NCBI GenBank assembly: GCA_020432595.1
Contig: JAGQGA010000021.1
Span: 1 to 22,420, forward strand
Length of the DNA: 22,420 bases
DNA from: Anaerolineales bacterium
GTDB lineage: Bacteria > Chloroflexota > Anaerolineae > Promineifilales > Promineifilaceae
Reading direction: 5' to 3'
Shown: in pieces, positions 13,462-21,394 of the stretch
How the letters are laid out: each line of letters starts with the position of its first letter
Position numbering within the stretch: position 1 is the stretch's first letter
Program-made: the position numbers and the translations under genes
Notes under the pieces: generated by a model
What the model was told of the DNA's origin: nothing
What the model saw: the letters and a program-made list of their open reading frames with translations, nothing else
Database searches by the model: none

Positions 13462-14217
13462 CTATGTGGTGATTAAGTCAACAATTTGCTGGTAAAGGGC
13501 TGTTACGGGGTGTTCGGGGTACTGAATGGCAAAGAGGCCCTGGCTGGCAAGCATCATGAGTTCGTCGGAGTGGGGGATGATAGCCGCCACATTGGCCTGG
13601 TAATTGCTCTGGATTTGTGCTTTAACTTGTTCGATGTGATAGTGGGGTGGCACTTTGTTAACGACGAGATGTATTTCTGGTACCTGTAGCCGTTTGGCGA
13701 TGCTGACGGTAACGGCCGTTCCTTCATAATCCTGAGCATCGGGGCGCATAATAATTAGCAGGAAGTCTGACAGGGCAATGGACAAGAGCGTTTCCTCGTT
13801 TAGCCCAGGGTGGGTATCAATCAACAGCACATCTAGCTTTAGCTCTTGAACTAAGTCGTACAGCCCATCACGCATGAGGCTGATGTCATATCCTTCGCGC
13901 AAGACACGGGCGATGTTGTTGGTGTCCATGCTCGATGGCACCAGATACACTTTCCCAGAAACGGCCGTTCCCAACTGGTCAGTCACATCGTGGGCGGTTT
14001 CCTTAACGGCGCAATGTCCCCACAAATAATCGTTGAGCGATTTTTTTATATCCTCCCCGCGAATGCCAAACAAAATGTGGATGCCGGGGGATTGAATATC
14101 GCTATCTACCACCCCCACTCTTAGCCCTTTTTTGGCTAACAGGGCGGCAATGTTGGCGGTGGTGTTGGATTTGCCCGTGCCGCCACGAAATGAATGAATG
14201 GAAATGACTTGACTCAT
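13462..14217 (-). CDS. ParA/MinD-like ATPase with Arg in place of the signature Lys
   Basis: The start is ATG 14217, with AAGGAG 8 nt upstream, giving 251 residues. The P-loop reads SFRGGTGKSNTTANIAALLAKKG (9-31), followed by VGVVDSDIQSPGIHILFG (34-51, switch I-like) and LLIDTHPGLNEETL (131-144, switch II). The fold is that of ParA/MinD positioning ATPases. The deviant Walker A consensus is KGGxGKT/S; here the first Lys is Arg11. That Lys normally reaches across the dimer to the partner's nucleotide. No ParB or MinE gene is nearby. Instead the gene follows a transporter-fusion gene and a HAMP receptor gene on the same strand, suggesting a signalling or localisation role (inference). Confidence 0.9.
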   Translation of the reverse strand: MSQVISIHSFRGGTGKSNTTANIAALLAKKGLRVGVVDSDIQSPGIHILFGIRGEDIKKSLNDYLWGHCAVKETAHDVTDQLGTAVSGKVYLVPSSMDTNNIARVLREGYDISLMRDGLYDLVQELKLDVLLIDTHPGLNEETLLSIALSDFLLIIMRPDAQDYEGTAVTVSIAKRLQVPEIHLVVNKVPPHYHIEQVKAQIQSNYQANVAAIIPHSDELMMLASQGLFAIQYPEHPVTALYQQIVDLITT

Positions 14218-14239
14218 GGGTATTCTCCTTACGTAAATA

Positions 14240-14317
14240 GGACGCAGATTTACCTGATATTCCTGTACGCGAAGCGGTCGCTGTGCGACATCAGTCAAAT
14301 CAGGTAAATTTGCGTCC
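14240..14317. repeat. 78-bp inverted-repeat element between the fusion-transporter and ParA-like genes
   Basis: The 19-nt ends GGACGCAGATTTACCTGAT (14240-14258) and its complement at 14299-14317 match at 18 of 19 positions. The middle holds a smaller GC-rich inverted stretch. It looks like a MITE- or REP-like intergenic element. It fills most of the 130-nt gap, with nothing else seen. Confidence 0.7.
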
Positions 14318-14347
14318 CATTTTAATTCTTCATGATGAGCAATTTGC

Positions 14348-17236
14348 TCATGCTGTCTCCTGATTTTTGTTTGCGGAATGGTTGAAGGAAAGCGTTAAGG
14401 TAGCGGGTTGGTTGTGTAAGGGCAGGATGAACTGCCCGCCGGTGAGTTGGAGGTCAATAACGGCCGTTTCTTCCCCCACCACCAATTCCGCCACGGCCGG
14501 CAGTGGTTGTGAACTGCCCTCGGCGTTCAGTTCAAATGCCCACACCTTGAGTTCACGGGCAACCCCGGCCGGAAGCTGAAAAGTGGCCTGGCGTAGCGTG
14601 GCAAAATTGGCAATGGCACCTGCCGCCGATTGTTCCGTTGGCGAATGGTTTTGATAGCTCAACTGCACCGGCGCGACATAGGGCTGGCCGCTGGCGGCTA
14701 AAGAGAGCATGGCCTGCTGGGGTTGAGCGAGGACGTTGACCACCAGACGAGGTACAAAAGCCCCTTGCCGCCAACTGTTGACGGTGACAATGACAATCAC
14801 GGCGGCAACCAGCAGCGCCAACACCCGCTGTACCGGGTTTTCCCAAATAAACAGCCCATGCACCAGAATGCCCCCCAGCGAAGTCACATAAATGATGCCA
14901 AGCAGCAGCCGGTTGCCGATGATGCGGTAAACGACATCGGGCACAATTTCCCCCTTTTGGCGGCTGGCGGGCAGCAGCAGCACCGGGTAAATGCCGCCCA
15001 GCATGGCGATGACGACAACACCGATGAAGCTGAGTGGGCCAGTAAAAGATTGGCTGCCGGTAAACAGTTGGAGTTCGGCGGCGATAAAGACCAGCACCAT
15101 CGGCACTAGCCCCAGGAAGAAACGGCCGCGTTCGGTGAGCAGGGGGTTGAGCAACTGCTGCCAGAGGGAAAGCGGGCGCGTCTGCGGCGCGGTGGCCGCA
15201 ACCGGGGCATCGCTAATTTTGCTTGCCATGTCAGCGGACAGGCGGTGGGTGCGGGTGGTGGACAGGCGCGGTTGGTAGGAAAAACGGCCGTTTTCCTCCA
15301 CCTCGCGCACAAAACCCCGTTCCCCCAAATCCGCCAGCAGCGCGGCGGTTGCTTCTTCTGATTGCCCCAACTGGGCTGCGGCGGCCGCCAGCGTTGCTTG
15401 CCCCTCGCGCACCAGCCACGTTGCCAACTCCGCCATCGCGTCAGGCAGTTGCAGCAGGTCGAGCATAGACAAGCCAACCTCATCCCGCCCCGCTTCATAA
15501 CGCACCGCCAGCCGCGTGCTTAGCTGCACCCGCGCCCACTGCTCCGTGGCCTCCACCACCTTGACCATAAACAGCAGCTTGTCGTCAACTTCCAGCAGCG
15601 GCGTACTCTCCCAACTGTCGCCGATGGTTAGCTCCATGTGGCGCGTGGCGGTGCGGGTTTGAACGTCTAGCCGGAAATGGGGCTGCCCTTGGGTTAGACC
15701 CAAATAAACGAGATTGGCTTGGGGCAGGGCGGCCGGCTGCCGCCGGGGATGCAGCCGCAGTCGTCCCTCACGGCGGCGCAGGGCAATGGCTGGCTGCTGT
15801 TGCTGCGGCAGCCATTCGCGGGTCAGGTTAAACAGACCCAGGGCAAAATGGATGGTGATCATCCCCATGCCCAAAATGACAAAGATGGTGCCAAACAGGT
15901 AGACAATGGGGCCAATTTCGTTGGCAAGCGGGGTTAACGCCGTGCCTGATTCCGCCGCCATCACCTCCGGGGCAATGGCGCCGTTGACGATGGCAATCCA
16001 AATGGAGTAAACGACAATAACAGTGACTTGCGCCGCCATTGCCCCGCGCACCAGCGAACCCCCGCTGGGGTCGCGCTGCAGCACGGTGCGGGCGCTGTTT
16101 GGCACGGAAAGATGGCCGAAGTAGCCAGCCAGCACCACACCAAAGATGAGTTCAAGCAGGGAGGGATCAAACGGCCGGCCGCCGACAAAGGGGATGTTGC
16201 TGTGGAGCAGGTTGGCAAGCTTGATGTGGGGCGCGGCCAGCAGCATCAGAATAAAGATGAGCGACAGGTTGACAGCCCCCACCACCAGCGAGGAGGTGAC
16301 GGTGGCGTTGAGGGAGCCGCGTGTGACGTAGTAGAGTCCGGTGGCAAACAGGGCGGCAACCCACACAGCCGCTGGGATGCCGGTGGGGGCGGCAATGGTG
16401 GTGGCAAAACCGATGTAGAATGCCAGCAAGACCAGGGTGATGAGGGCAAAAAGGCCGAAGGAGAGGATAAGTGAGCCAGCACGACCAAGATAGTCGTTGA
16501 CCACTTGCCCCAAAAAGGCGCTGCCATAGCGAATGCCGCCGCTGCGGGAAGCGGTTTCGGCCATATGGGCCACGGTTAGCACGTTCATAAGGCCAAAAAT
16601 GATGAGGAGCGCGATGCTGGGCAGCGGGCCGATGCTGGCAAGGGCGATGGGGAGCGCCAGGATGCTGGCCCCAACGACTTCGGTGAGGGTGAGGGCGTAG
16701 ACGGACCAGAAGGGGGGCAGATTTTCCAGCCAGGTGCCAAGCCGATTCCACTGCCACGCCAGCCGTTCGCGCAGGGTGGGGGTGGCGGTGTAGATGGTGT
16801 CGAGCGGGGCTTGGTACAGCGTTTCGTAGGCTGTTTGCAGGGCGGGGGTGTCGAGGGAGAGGGTGGCGCGGAGTTGAGAAACGGCCGTTTTGCCAAACCG
16901 ATACTTCTGCCCCAGTTGATGCGCCAACGCCGCCTTCAGCCGGTCGTTATCCGGCACCAGCGTCGCCCACTGCGGCGCAAACCGTTCGATTTCCTGGATG
17001 GTGGGCGGGACGGGCGGTGCTTTGCCCAGATTGAAAGCATCAATAAACGCCATTTCGCGCTGATGTGCGGCTTCCTCGGTGAGAAATTTTTGCACGGCGG
17101 CCTGGGATTGGGCGACGAGATGGGCGGTGCGGCTTTCAATGTGGAAAAGGAGGGTGTTGGCGCGTTGGGTGGGCGGTGTGTTGCCACCAAGGATGCGGTC
17201 ACGAGAAAAAACCTGGGCAAAAAAATCGTCGCTCAT
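14348..17236 (-). CDS. Multidomain membrane protein: APC-type transporter, winged helix-like segment, extra membrane domain
   Basis: This 962-residue protein was not matched to a named family as a whole. Residues 1-170 are soluble and mostly helical. Residues 175-475 are an amino-acid/polyamine (APC-fold) transporter-like domain with about ten helices. Its first helix has the unwound pattern TLTEVVGASILALPIALA, and it later reads GYFGHLSVPNSARTVLQRDPSGGSLVRGAM. Residues 500-585 look beta-rich; about 590-655 resemble a winged helix (AELATWLVREGQATLAAAAAQLG...ALLADLGERGFV). Residues 705-820 hold about four more helices. The C-terminal 140 residues look like a beta-sandwich ending FILPLHNQPATLTLSF. 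A transporter joined to DNA-binding-like and extra domains suggests a sensor or regulated transporter. A ParA-like gene follows and a HAMP gene precedes it. Confidence 0.75.
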   Translation of the reverse strand: MSDDFFAQVFSRDRILGGNTPPTQRANTLLFHIESRTAHLVAQSQAAVQKFLTEEAAHQREMAFIDAFNLGKAPPVPPTIQEIERFAPQWATLVPDNDRLKAALAHQLGQKYRFGKTAVSQLRATLSLDTPALQTAYETLYQAPLDTIYTATPTLRERLAWQWNRLGTWLENLPPFWSVYALTLTEVVGASILALPIALASIGPLPSIALLIIFGLMNVLTVAHMAETASRSGGIRYGSAFLGQVVNDYLGRAGSLILSFGLFALITLVLLAFYIGFATTIAAPTGIPAAVWVAALFATGLYYVTRGSLNATVTSSLVVGAVNLSLIFILMLLAAPHIKLANLLHSNIPFVGGRPFDPSLLELIFGVVLAGYFGHLSVPNSARTVLQRDPSGGSLVRGAMAAQVTVIVVYSIWIAIVNGAIAPEVMAAESGTALTPLANEIGPIVYLFGTIFVILGMGMITIHFALGLFNLTREWLPQQQQPAIALRRREGRLRLHPRRQPAALPQANLVYLGLTQGQPHFRLDVQTRTATRHMELTIGDSWESTPLLEVDDKLLFMVKVVEATEQWARVQLSTRLAVRYEAGRDEVGLSMLDLLQLPDAMAELATWLVREGQATLAAAAAQLGQSEEATAALLADLGERGFVREVEENGRFSYQPRLSTTRTHRLSADMASKISDAPVAATAPQTRPLSLWQQLLNPLLTERGRFFLGLVPMVLVFIAAELQLFTGSQSFTGPLSFIGVVVIAMLGGIYPVLLLPASRQKGEIVPDVVYRIIGNRLLLGIIYVTSLGGILVHGLFIWENPVQRVLALLVAAVIVIVTVNSWRQGAFVPRLVVNVLAQPQQAMLSLAASGQPYVAPVQLSYQNHSPTEQSAAGAIANFATLRQATFQLPAGVARELKVWAFELNAEGSSQPLPAVAELVVGEETAVIDLQLTGGQFILPLHNQPATLTLSFNHSANKNQETA

Positions 17237-17290
17237 AACTACTCGCAGTGGCTACAGTCGGCCATTTATCCTAACTTGCCCCAAAAGCTA

Positions 17291-17393
17291 CACGGAGTTT
17301 CGCAGAGAAGACACAGAGGGACACGGAGAAGATGTGATCTAATTTCTCTCGCTTTCTCTGTGAAACTCTCTCTAGGCTCTGTGAAACTCTGTG
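17291..17393. repeat. Imperfect long inverted repeat between HAMP and transporter-fusion genes
   Basis: The outer arms CACGGAGTTTCGCAGAG (17291-17307) and CTCTGTGAAACTCTGTG (17377-17393) pair at 15 of 17 positions, the rest as G-U in RNA. Inside, CTCTGTGAAACTCT is present twice (17357-17370, 17377-17390), and the left side is rich in CACAGAG/CACGGAG words. It is probably a dispersed intergenic stem-loop element. Confidence 0.65.
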
Positions 17394-17433
17394 CCATTTC
17401 TTGTTTTTGTTCCAACATTTGCGTGTCAGGGTG

Positions 17434-18423
17434 CTACTCAGCTTGTATGTCGGGGTTGCTGCGGCTGCGGCGCATTCCGGCGGCTTTGGCCTCTAGCTGC
17501 TGGAAAAAGTCGGTTTCGGTAATTTCTGCCACCTGCTGGTCGTGCTTGGTGCGGTCAATTTTGATTTGAAGCTGGCGCACCTGCTGCTTTAACGCTTGTT
17601 CGCGGGCGTGGATTTCTTCGGCCATGCGCTGGAAGACGCGAGCCAGCAGGCCAAATTCGTCCCGTCGGTCGGTGAGAAGCGGGAGGCGTTGGAGTTCAAA
17701 GGTGCCTTGTTCGATGGAAACGGCCGTTTCCGACAGCTCATTTACCGGCCGCGTAATTAGCTGGGTTAGCCAACTGCTGAGACCAAGTGCTGCCAACACG
17801 CTCAAAATAATGAGGGCAATGGTGACAATGCGAAGCCGGGCGATGCCATCTTCGACCTCGTGTACCTTTGCGTCAAAGTGCGCGTCGGCAGCCAATAATT
17901 TCTGGTCGGAATCCATCTCAAAGCTCGCAATTTGCTGCTCCATTATTATTAGTTCTGCTTCCAATTCGTCGTTCAGCAGTTGAATCGCTTTTTCCTGTTC
18001 CCCAGTTGCAGCCCAAACCAGAATTTGCTGAGCATCCTCGTGAAAATGTTCATGTGCCTCGGCCACAGCGTCAAGGGTAGCGAGAGCAGCAACGCTGTCG
18101 TCATCTACATGGCCGTTGAACACAGCGCGAAGCTCGGCCAAATGTTGGTCAAACGTTTCAATTGAGGCAATGAATTCAGTAGCGGCTTCGGTTTCGTCTA
18201 GCAATAGTTCATGCAGGGTTAGTCGGGATTCTTGCAGGGTTAGGAGGAGGTGGAAAGTGGCGTCAAGCTGCTGGCTTTGAACGGCCGTTTGCTCAAAATC
18301 GGCATCAAGTGACCCCATTTGCCGGATGACAGTGCGCTCTGTGTAGACGATGTAGACGGCTAAGCCAGCAAAGAGTACGATGATGGACAAATAACTGAGG
18401 GCTAATTTGATGCGTACACTCAT
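17434..18423 (-). CDS. HAMP-domain membrane receptor without a recognised output domain
   Basis: From ATG 18423 (AGGAA 7 nt upstream) this is a 329-residue protein. TM1 is at about 7-28. An extracytoplasmic helical region rich in Glu/Asp/Ala (about 30-195) looks like a four-helix-bundle sensor. TM2 is at about 197-218. A HAMP domain follows (TRPVNELSETAVSIEQGTFELQRLPLLTDRRDEFGLLARVFQRMAEEI, about 225-272, conserved Pro and the DEFGLLARVF core). A short coiled coil and a tail with VAEITETDFFQQLEAKAAGMRRSR (about 298-322) complete it. There is no histidine kinase, cyclase, phosphatase or chemoreceptor signalling domain. The tail may contact a partner, possibly the neighbouring gene products (inference). 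The two genes downstream on the strand are the transporter fusion and the ParA-like ATPase. Confidence 0.88.
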   Translation of the reverse strand: MSVRIKLALSYLSIIVLFAGLAVYIVYTERTVIRQMGSLDADFEQTAVQSQQLDATFHLLLTLQESRLTLHELLLDETEAATEFIASIETFDQHLAELRAVFNGHVDDDSVAALATLDAVAEAHEHFHEDAQQILVWAATGEQEKAIQLLNDELEAELIIMEQQIASFEMDSDQKLLAADAHFDAKVHEVEDGIARLRIVTIALIILSVLAALGLSSWLTQLITRPVNELSETAVSIEQGTFELQRLPLLTDRRDEFGLLARVFQRMAEEIHAREQALKQQVRQLQIKIDRTKHDQQVAEITETDFFQQLEAKAAGMRRSRSNPDIQAE

Positions 18424-18785
18424 GTCAAGTTTCCTGTTCCAAAGATAAGCAAGTTCCACTAAGATGATAGCACACCATGCTAAACAGGAGCAGACAATAG
18501 TAGTCTGATAGTACTTTTGGGGGATAGCAAAGGGGATGGCTCAAGCATCTTTCTGAGAAGCGTAGTGACTTATGGTTGATTTCGTTGTGTTTACAGCCGC
18601 AAGCGCTACCCAGACAGCCACATCCTCGGCGGCACAGGTGTTTTCTACAGGTTGTTGCTGGTTGGCCTACTACCCATCAGGGTAGAACACTTGGTAGCAT
18701 CAGCATTCATTCCCAGCCATATTGATGCAAAATCGGCTCCCATGCCCGTCGTGAAAGACGGATAACGGCATTGAGGTATTTGAGG
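18424..18785. other. Gene-free stretch upstream of the HAMP gene
   Basis: No supported gene was seen on either strand. A minus-strand frame at 18645-18941 is open but His/Pro/Arg-rich and overlaps a better candidate. The promoter of the HAMP gene should be in the part near 18430-18520, where TATCAT-like words occur without a clear -35 box. Confidence 0.5.
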
Positions 18786-18817
18786 AATGGCAATGGGCAA
18801 TGCTGCCCGTTGCCATT
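18786..18817 (-). terminator. 14-bp stem-loop after the small unknown ORF
   Basis: AATGGCAATGGGCA and TGCCCGTTGCCATT pair at 13 of 14 positions around ATGC. It lies 11 nt downstream of the small ORF's stop on the minus strand. There is no clear T-run. Confidence 0.5.
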
Positions 18818-18828
18818 GTAATTCACGT

Positions 18829-19086
18829 TTATGAGGAAGTGTCTTGAATGATCTGATCACAAAGGGCAATGGCGGCAGCAAAACGGCCGTTTGCCATGTA
18901 TGTCTCTGCTTGTGCCAGTTTTGTCTGATTGGCTTTATCAAGCGGCTGTTCTAGCTGCCGAATGGCAGCTATCTTCTTTTTAGCTTTCGCTTCCAGCGAC
19001 TTCACAATATCAACTATAATTGCCTTTGAATACATCTGAAAACCAACCTGATGCAAACCATCTAACATGTATCGTTGCATCTGCAT
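18829..19086 (-). CDS. Small protein of unknown function with one TPR-like repeat
   Basis: About 85 residues from ATG 19086; other starts are possible (TTG 19104, ATG 19080). It was not recognised as a known family. The middle is Lys/Ala-rich and helical (IVKSLEAKAKKKIAAIRQLEQ). The end LAQAETYMANGRFAAAIALCDQIIQ resembles one tetratricopeptide helix pair. It may be the tail of a decayed longer gene. The stem-loop just downstream and the AT-rich sequence upstream favour a real short gene. Confidence 0.45.
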   Translation of the reverse strand: MQMQRYMLDGLHQVGFQMYSKAIIVDIVKSLEAKAKKKIAAIRQLEQPLDKANQTKLAQAETYMANGRFAAAIALCDQIIQDTSS

Positions 19087-19135
19087 AGACAAGCCTAAGC
19101 CCAAATATAATTTATATTAGTTGATAAGCCGGTTT

Positions 19136-19150
19136 GGTACGTGACGTACC
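19136..19150. repeat. Short palindrome GGTACGTGACGTACC
   Basis: Arms of 7 bp around one central base, flanked by TAAGC and GCTTA that extend the symmetry. It lies upstream of the small ORF, so it could be an operator; nothing else supports this. Confidence 0.4.
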
Positions 19151-19227
19151 GCTTACAAGAGGATAACAAATATTGTTTGTGGAACGCGCCGAAATAAGCT
19201 GGCGTTGGGAATGGGTTGAACCATCGG

Positions 19228-21192
19228 CTACATTCGGGTAATTTGGGCGGCGAATTGGGTGAAAAAGTGGATGGCGGTGGGGTTTTTCATCGCGTCTATG
19301 TTGACCACTTTGTTTAGATCGCCGCCTAGCAGTAGCCGTTTGATGGGGGTTTCCAGCTTTTTGCCGCTGAGGGTGTAGGGGACTTCGGGGATTTGGATGA
19401 TGTCGTCGGGAACGTGGCGGGGAGTGAAGGTTTGGCGGATGGTGTCGCGGATTTTTTGCCGCAGCGCGTCGTCGAGGGTGTGGCCGGCCGACAGCACCAC
19501 AAACAAGGGCATGTAATAACGGCCGTTTTCCAACTCCAACCCCACCACCAAACTATCCACCACCTCTGGCAAGCTGTCTACCGCCCGGTAAATCTCGCTG
19601 CTGCCCATTCGCACCCCAAACCGGTTGAGCGTGGAGTCAGAACGGCCGTTAATCCGCACCGTTCCCAATTCCGAAAGCCGCATCCAGTCCCCATGCTGCC
19701 AAAAGCCGGGGTACATCTCAAAATAGCTTGCCTTATAGCGCACATCGCCAGGGTCGTTCCAAAAATAAATTGGCATCGAGGGCATCGGTTTGGTGATTAC
19801 CATCTCCCCCACCTGCCCCACCACTGGCTGCCCGGTTTCGTCAAAGGCATAGACAGCAATGCCCAGGTTGCGGCACTGGATTTCGCCGCGATGGACGGGC
19901 AGGATGGGAACGCTGCCGACAAAGCCGCTGGCAACATCGGTGCCGCCGCTGACGGAAGCCAGCCACACGTCGGGCTTTACCTGCTCATACACCCAGTCAA
20001 ACGCCTCATCGGGCAGAGGCGAGCCGGTGGAGCCGATGCAGAGTAGGTGGCTGAGATCGAGCGTTTTGGGGGTGAGGCCGGCTTTCATGCAGCCAATGAG
20101 AAAAGCGGCACTGGTGCCAAAGAGGTTGATTTGGTTGTCGGCGACCAACTGCCACATGCGGGTCAGGTCGGGGGAGCCGGGGTTGCCGTCGTAAAAAACG
20201 GCCGTTGTTCCCGCCAGCAGCGAGCCAATGGTAATGTTCCACATCACCCAGCCGGTGGTAGACATCCAGAAAAAGCGGTCGCCCGGCTGGCAGTTGTTAT
20301 GCAGCCGATGGATTTTGAGGTGTTCCAGCAGCACGCCGCCGTGACCATGCGTGATGGCTTTGGGGATTCCGGTGGTGCCGGAGGAGTAAAGAACCCAGAT
20401 GGGATGGTCGAAGGAAACGGCCGTAAATGCCAGTTCCCCTGCCTCCATTGCCATCACCTCCCCCCAGCCAATCGCTCCACTTGGGGGCGCGGCCTGCGGG
20501 TTGAGGTAGGGGACAAAGATGACCTTTTCCACGCTGGGCAGGGCGGCGCACAGTTGGGCAACCTCGGCGCGGCGGTCAAACGGCTGGCCGCCGTACTGGT
20601 AGCCGTCTACGACCAGAAGCACTTTGGGGGAGATTTGCTGAAAGCGATCTATGACGCTGTTGGTGCCAAAGTCGGGGGAGCAGCTTGACCAAACGGCACC
20701 GAGGGCGGCGGTGGCGAGGAAGGCAACGGCCGTTTCTTGAATGGCGGGCGCATAAGCCACCACGCGGTCGCCGGGCTGCACGCCAATTTGACGGAGGTAG
20801 GTTTGAAAAACGGCCGTTTGCTGCCGCAATTCTGCCCAACTCACCTCGGTGTGTGGGCGCAACTCCGATTCAAACAGTAGGGCGGGGCGGTCATCGCTGG
20901 CTTGGCGAAAAATGTGCTGGACGTAGTTGAGCGTGGCTCCCGTAAACCATTTGGCTCCCGGCATTTGCTGGCTGGTCAACACCTGCTCATACGGCGTGGT
21001 GCTTTCAATTTGGAAAAATTCCCACAGGCTTTCCCAAAACAGTTCCAACTCATCTACCGACCATTGCCACAGCGCGGCGTAGTCGGCCACGTCGGCACGC
21101 CCCGTTTGGCGCAGCCAGTTGATGTATTGCTGGATGTTGGAGGTTTGTTGAAAAACGGCCGTTGGTTCCCACAGTTGCTGTAGATCAGTCAT
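19228..21192 (-). CDS. aacS: Acetoacetyl-CoA synthetase
   Basis: This acyl-adenylate enzyme makes acetoacetyl-CoA from acetoacetate, ATP and CoA in the cytoplasm, for ketone body use or polyhydroxyalkanoate and isoprenoid precursor supply. It has 654 residues, normal for AacS. Seen: the AacS-type N-terminus (DYAALWQWSVDELELFWESLWEFF, about 38-61), PGAKWFTGATLNYVQH, the P-loop-like YSSGTTGIPK (269-278), the acceptor region SVSGGTDVASGFVG (about 414-427), HGDWMRL, RSDSTLNRFGVRMGSSEIY, and the C-terminal LSGKKLETPIKRLL with catalytic Lys near 611-612. SVSGGTD and the long N-terminus separate it from acetyl-CoA synthetase. ATG 21192 is preferred over GTG 21198; the ribosome site is weak. It is not obviously in an operon. 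Confidence 0.93.
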   Translation of the reverse strand: MTDLQQLWEPTAVFQQTSNIQQYINWLRQTGRADVADYAALWQWSVDELELFWESLWEFFQIESTTPYEQVLTSQQMPGAKWFTGATLNYVQHIFRQASDDRPALLFESELRPHTEVSWAELRQQTAVFQTYLRQIGVQPGDRVVAYAPAIQETAVAFLATAALGAVWSSCSPDFGTNSVIDRFQQISPKVLLVVDGYQYGGQPFDRRAEVAQLCAALPSVEKVIFVPYLNPQAAPPSGAIGWGEVMAMEAGELAFTAVSFDHPIWVLYSSGTTGIPKAITHGHGGVLLEHLKIHRLHNNCQPGDRFFWMSTTGWVMWNITIGSLLAGTTAVFYDGNPGSPDLTRMWQLVADNQINLFGTSAAFLIGCMKAGLTPKTLDLSHLLCIGSTGSPLPDEAFDWVYEQVKPDVWLASVSGGTDVASGFVGSVPILPVHRGEIQCRNLGIAVYAFDETGQPVVGQVGEMVITKPMPSMPIYFWNDPGDVRYKASYFEMYPGFWQHGDWMRLSELGTVRINGRSDSTLNRFGVRMGSSEIYRAVDSLPEVVDSLVVGLELENGRYYMPLFVVLSAGHTLDDALRQKIRDTIRQTFTPRHVPDDIIQIPEVPYTLSGKKLETPIKRLLLGGDLNKVVNIDAMKNPTAIHFFTQFAAQITRM

Positions 21193-21394
21193 GCTCACGA
21201 CACCGATTTTGGCGGAAGAGACCTATGCAAGTGCCGTTTCGAGAGCCTGCACTGAGGCCGCCGAAGTGTCTCCCGAGAAATCCCATTTTCACTGGCAAAG
21301 GGAACAGGATTTCTCCTCGAAGACTCGTCGAAATGACAGACTTTCATCGAGGCAATTTGTTCATTGTCCATAGGCCTGAATAGATTTGGAGAAA
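21193..21394. repeat. Intergenic stretch with a probable dispersed repeat
   Basis: No gene is seen between the RimO stop and the AacS start. GAGAAATCC (21275-21283) faces GGATTTCTC (21307-21315), a 9-bp stem with a 23-nt loop that could end the RimO transcript. Words such as CTCGTCGAAATGACAG nearby look like intergenic repeat sequence, although only one copy is in this window. Confidence 0.4.

Noticed and set aside
13462..14217. A chromosome or plasmid partition locus
   Set aside because: No ParB gene and no parS-like inverted repeats are nearby. The P-loop signature Lys is also replaced.
18645..18941. A 98-codon minus-strand frame in the HAMP upstream region
   Set aside because: Odd composition, no ribosome site or family match; it overlaps the better 18829-19086 ORF and crosses its stem-loop.
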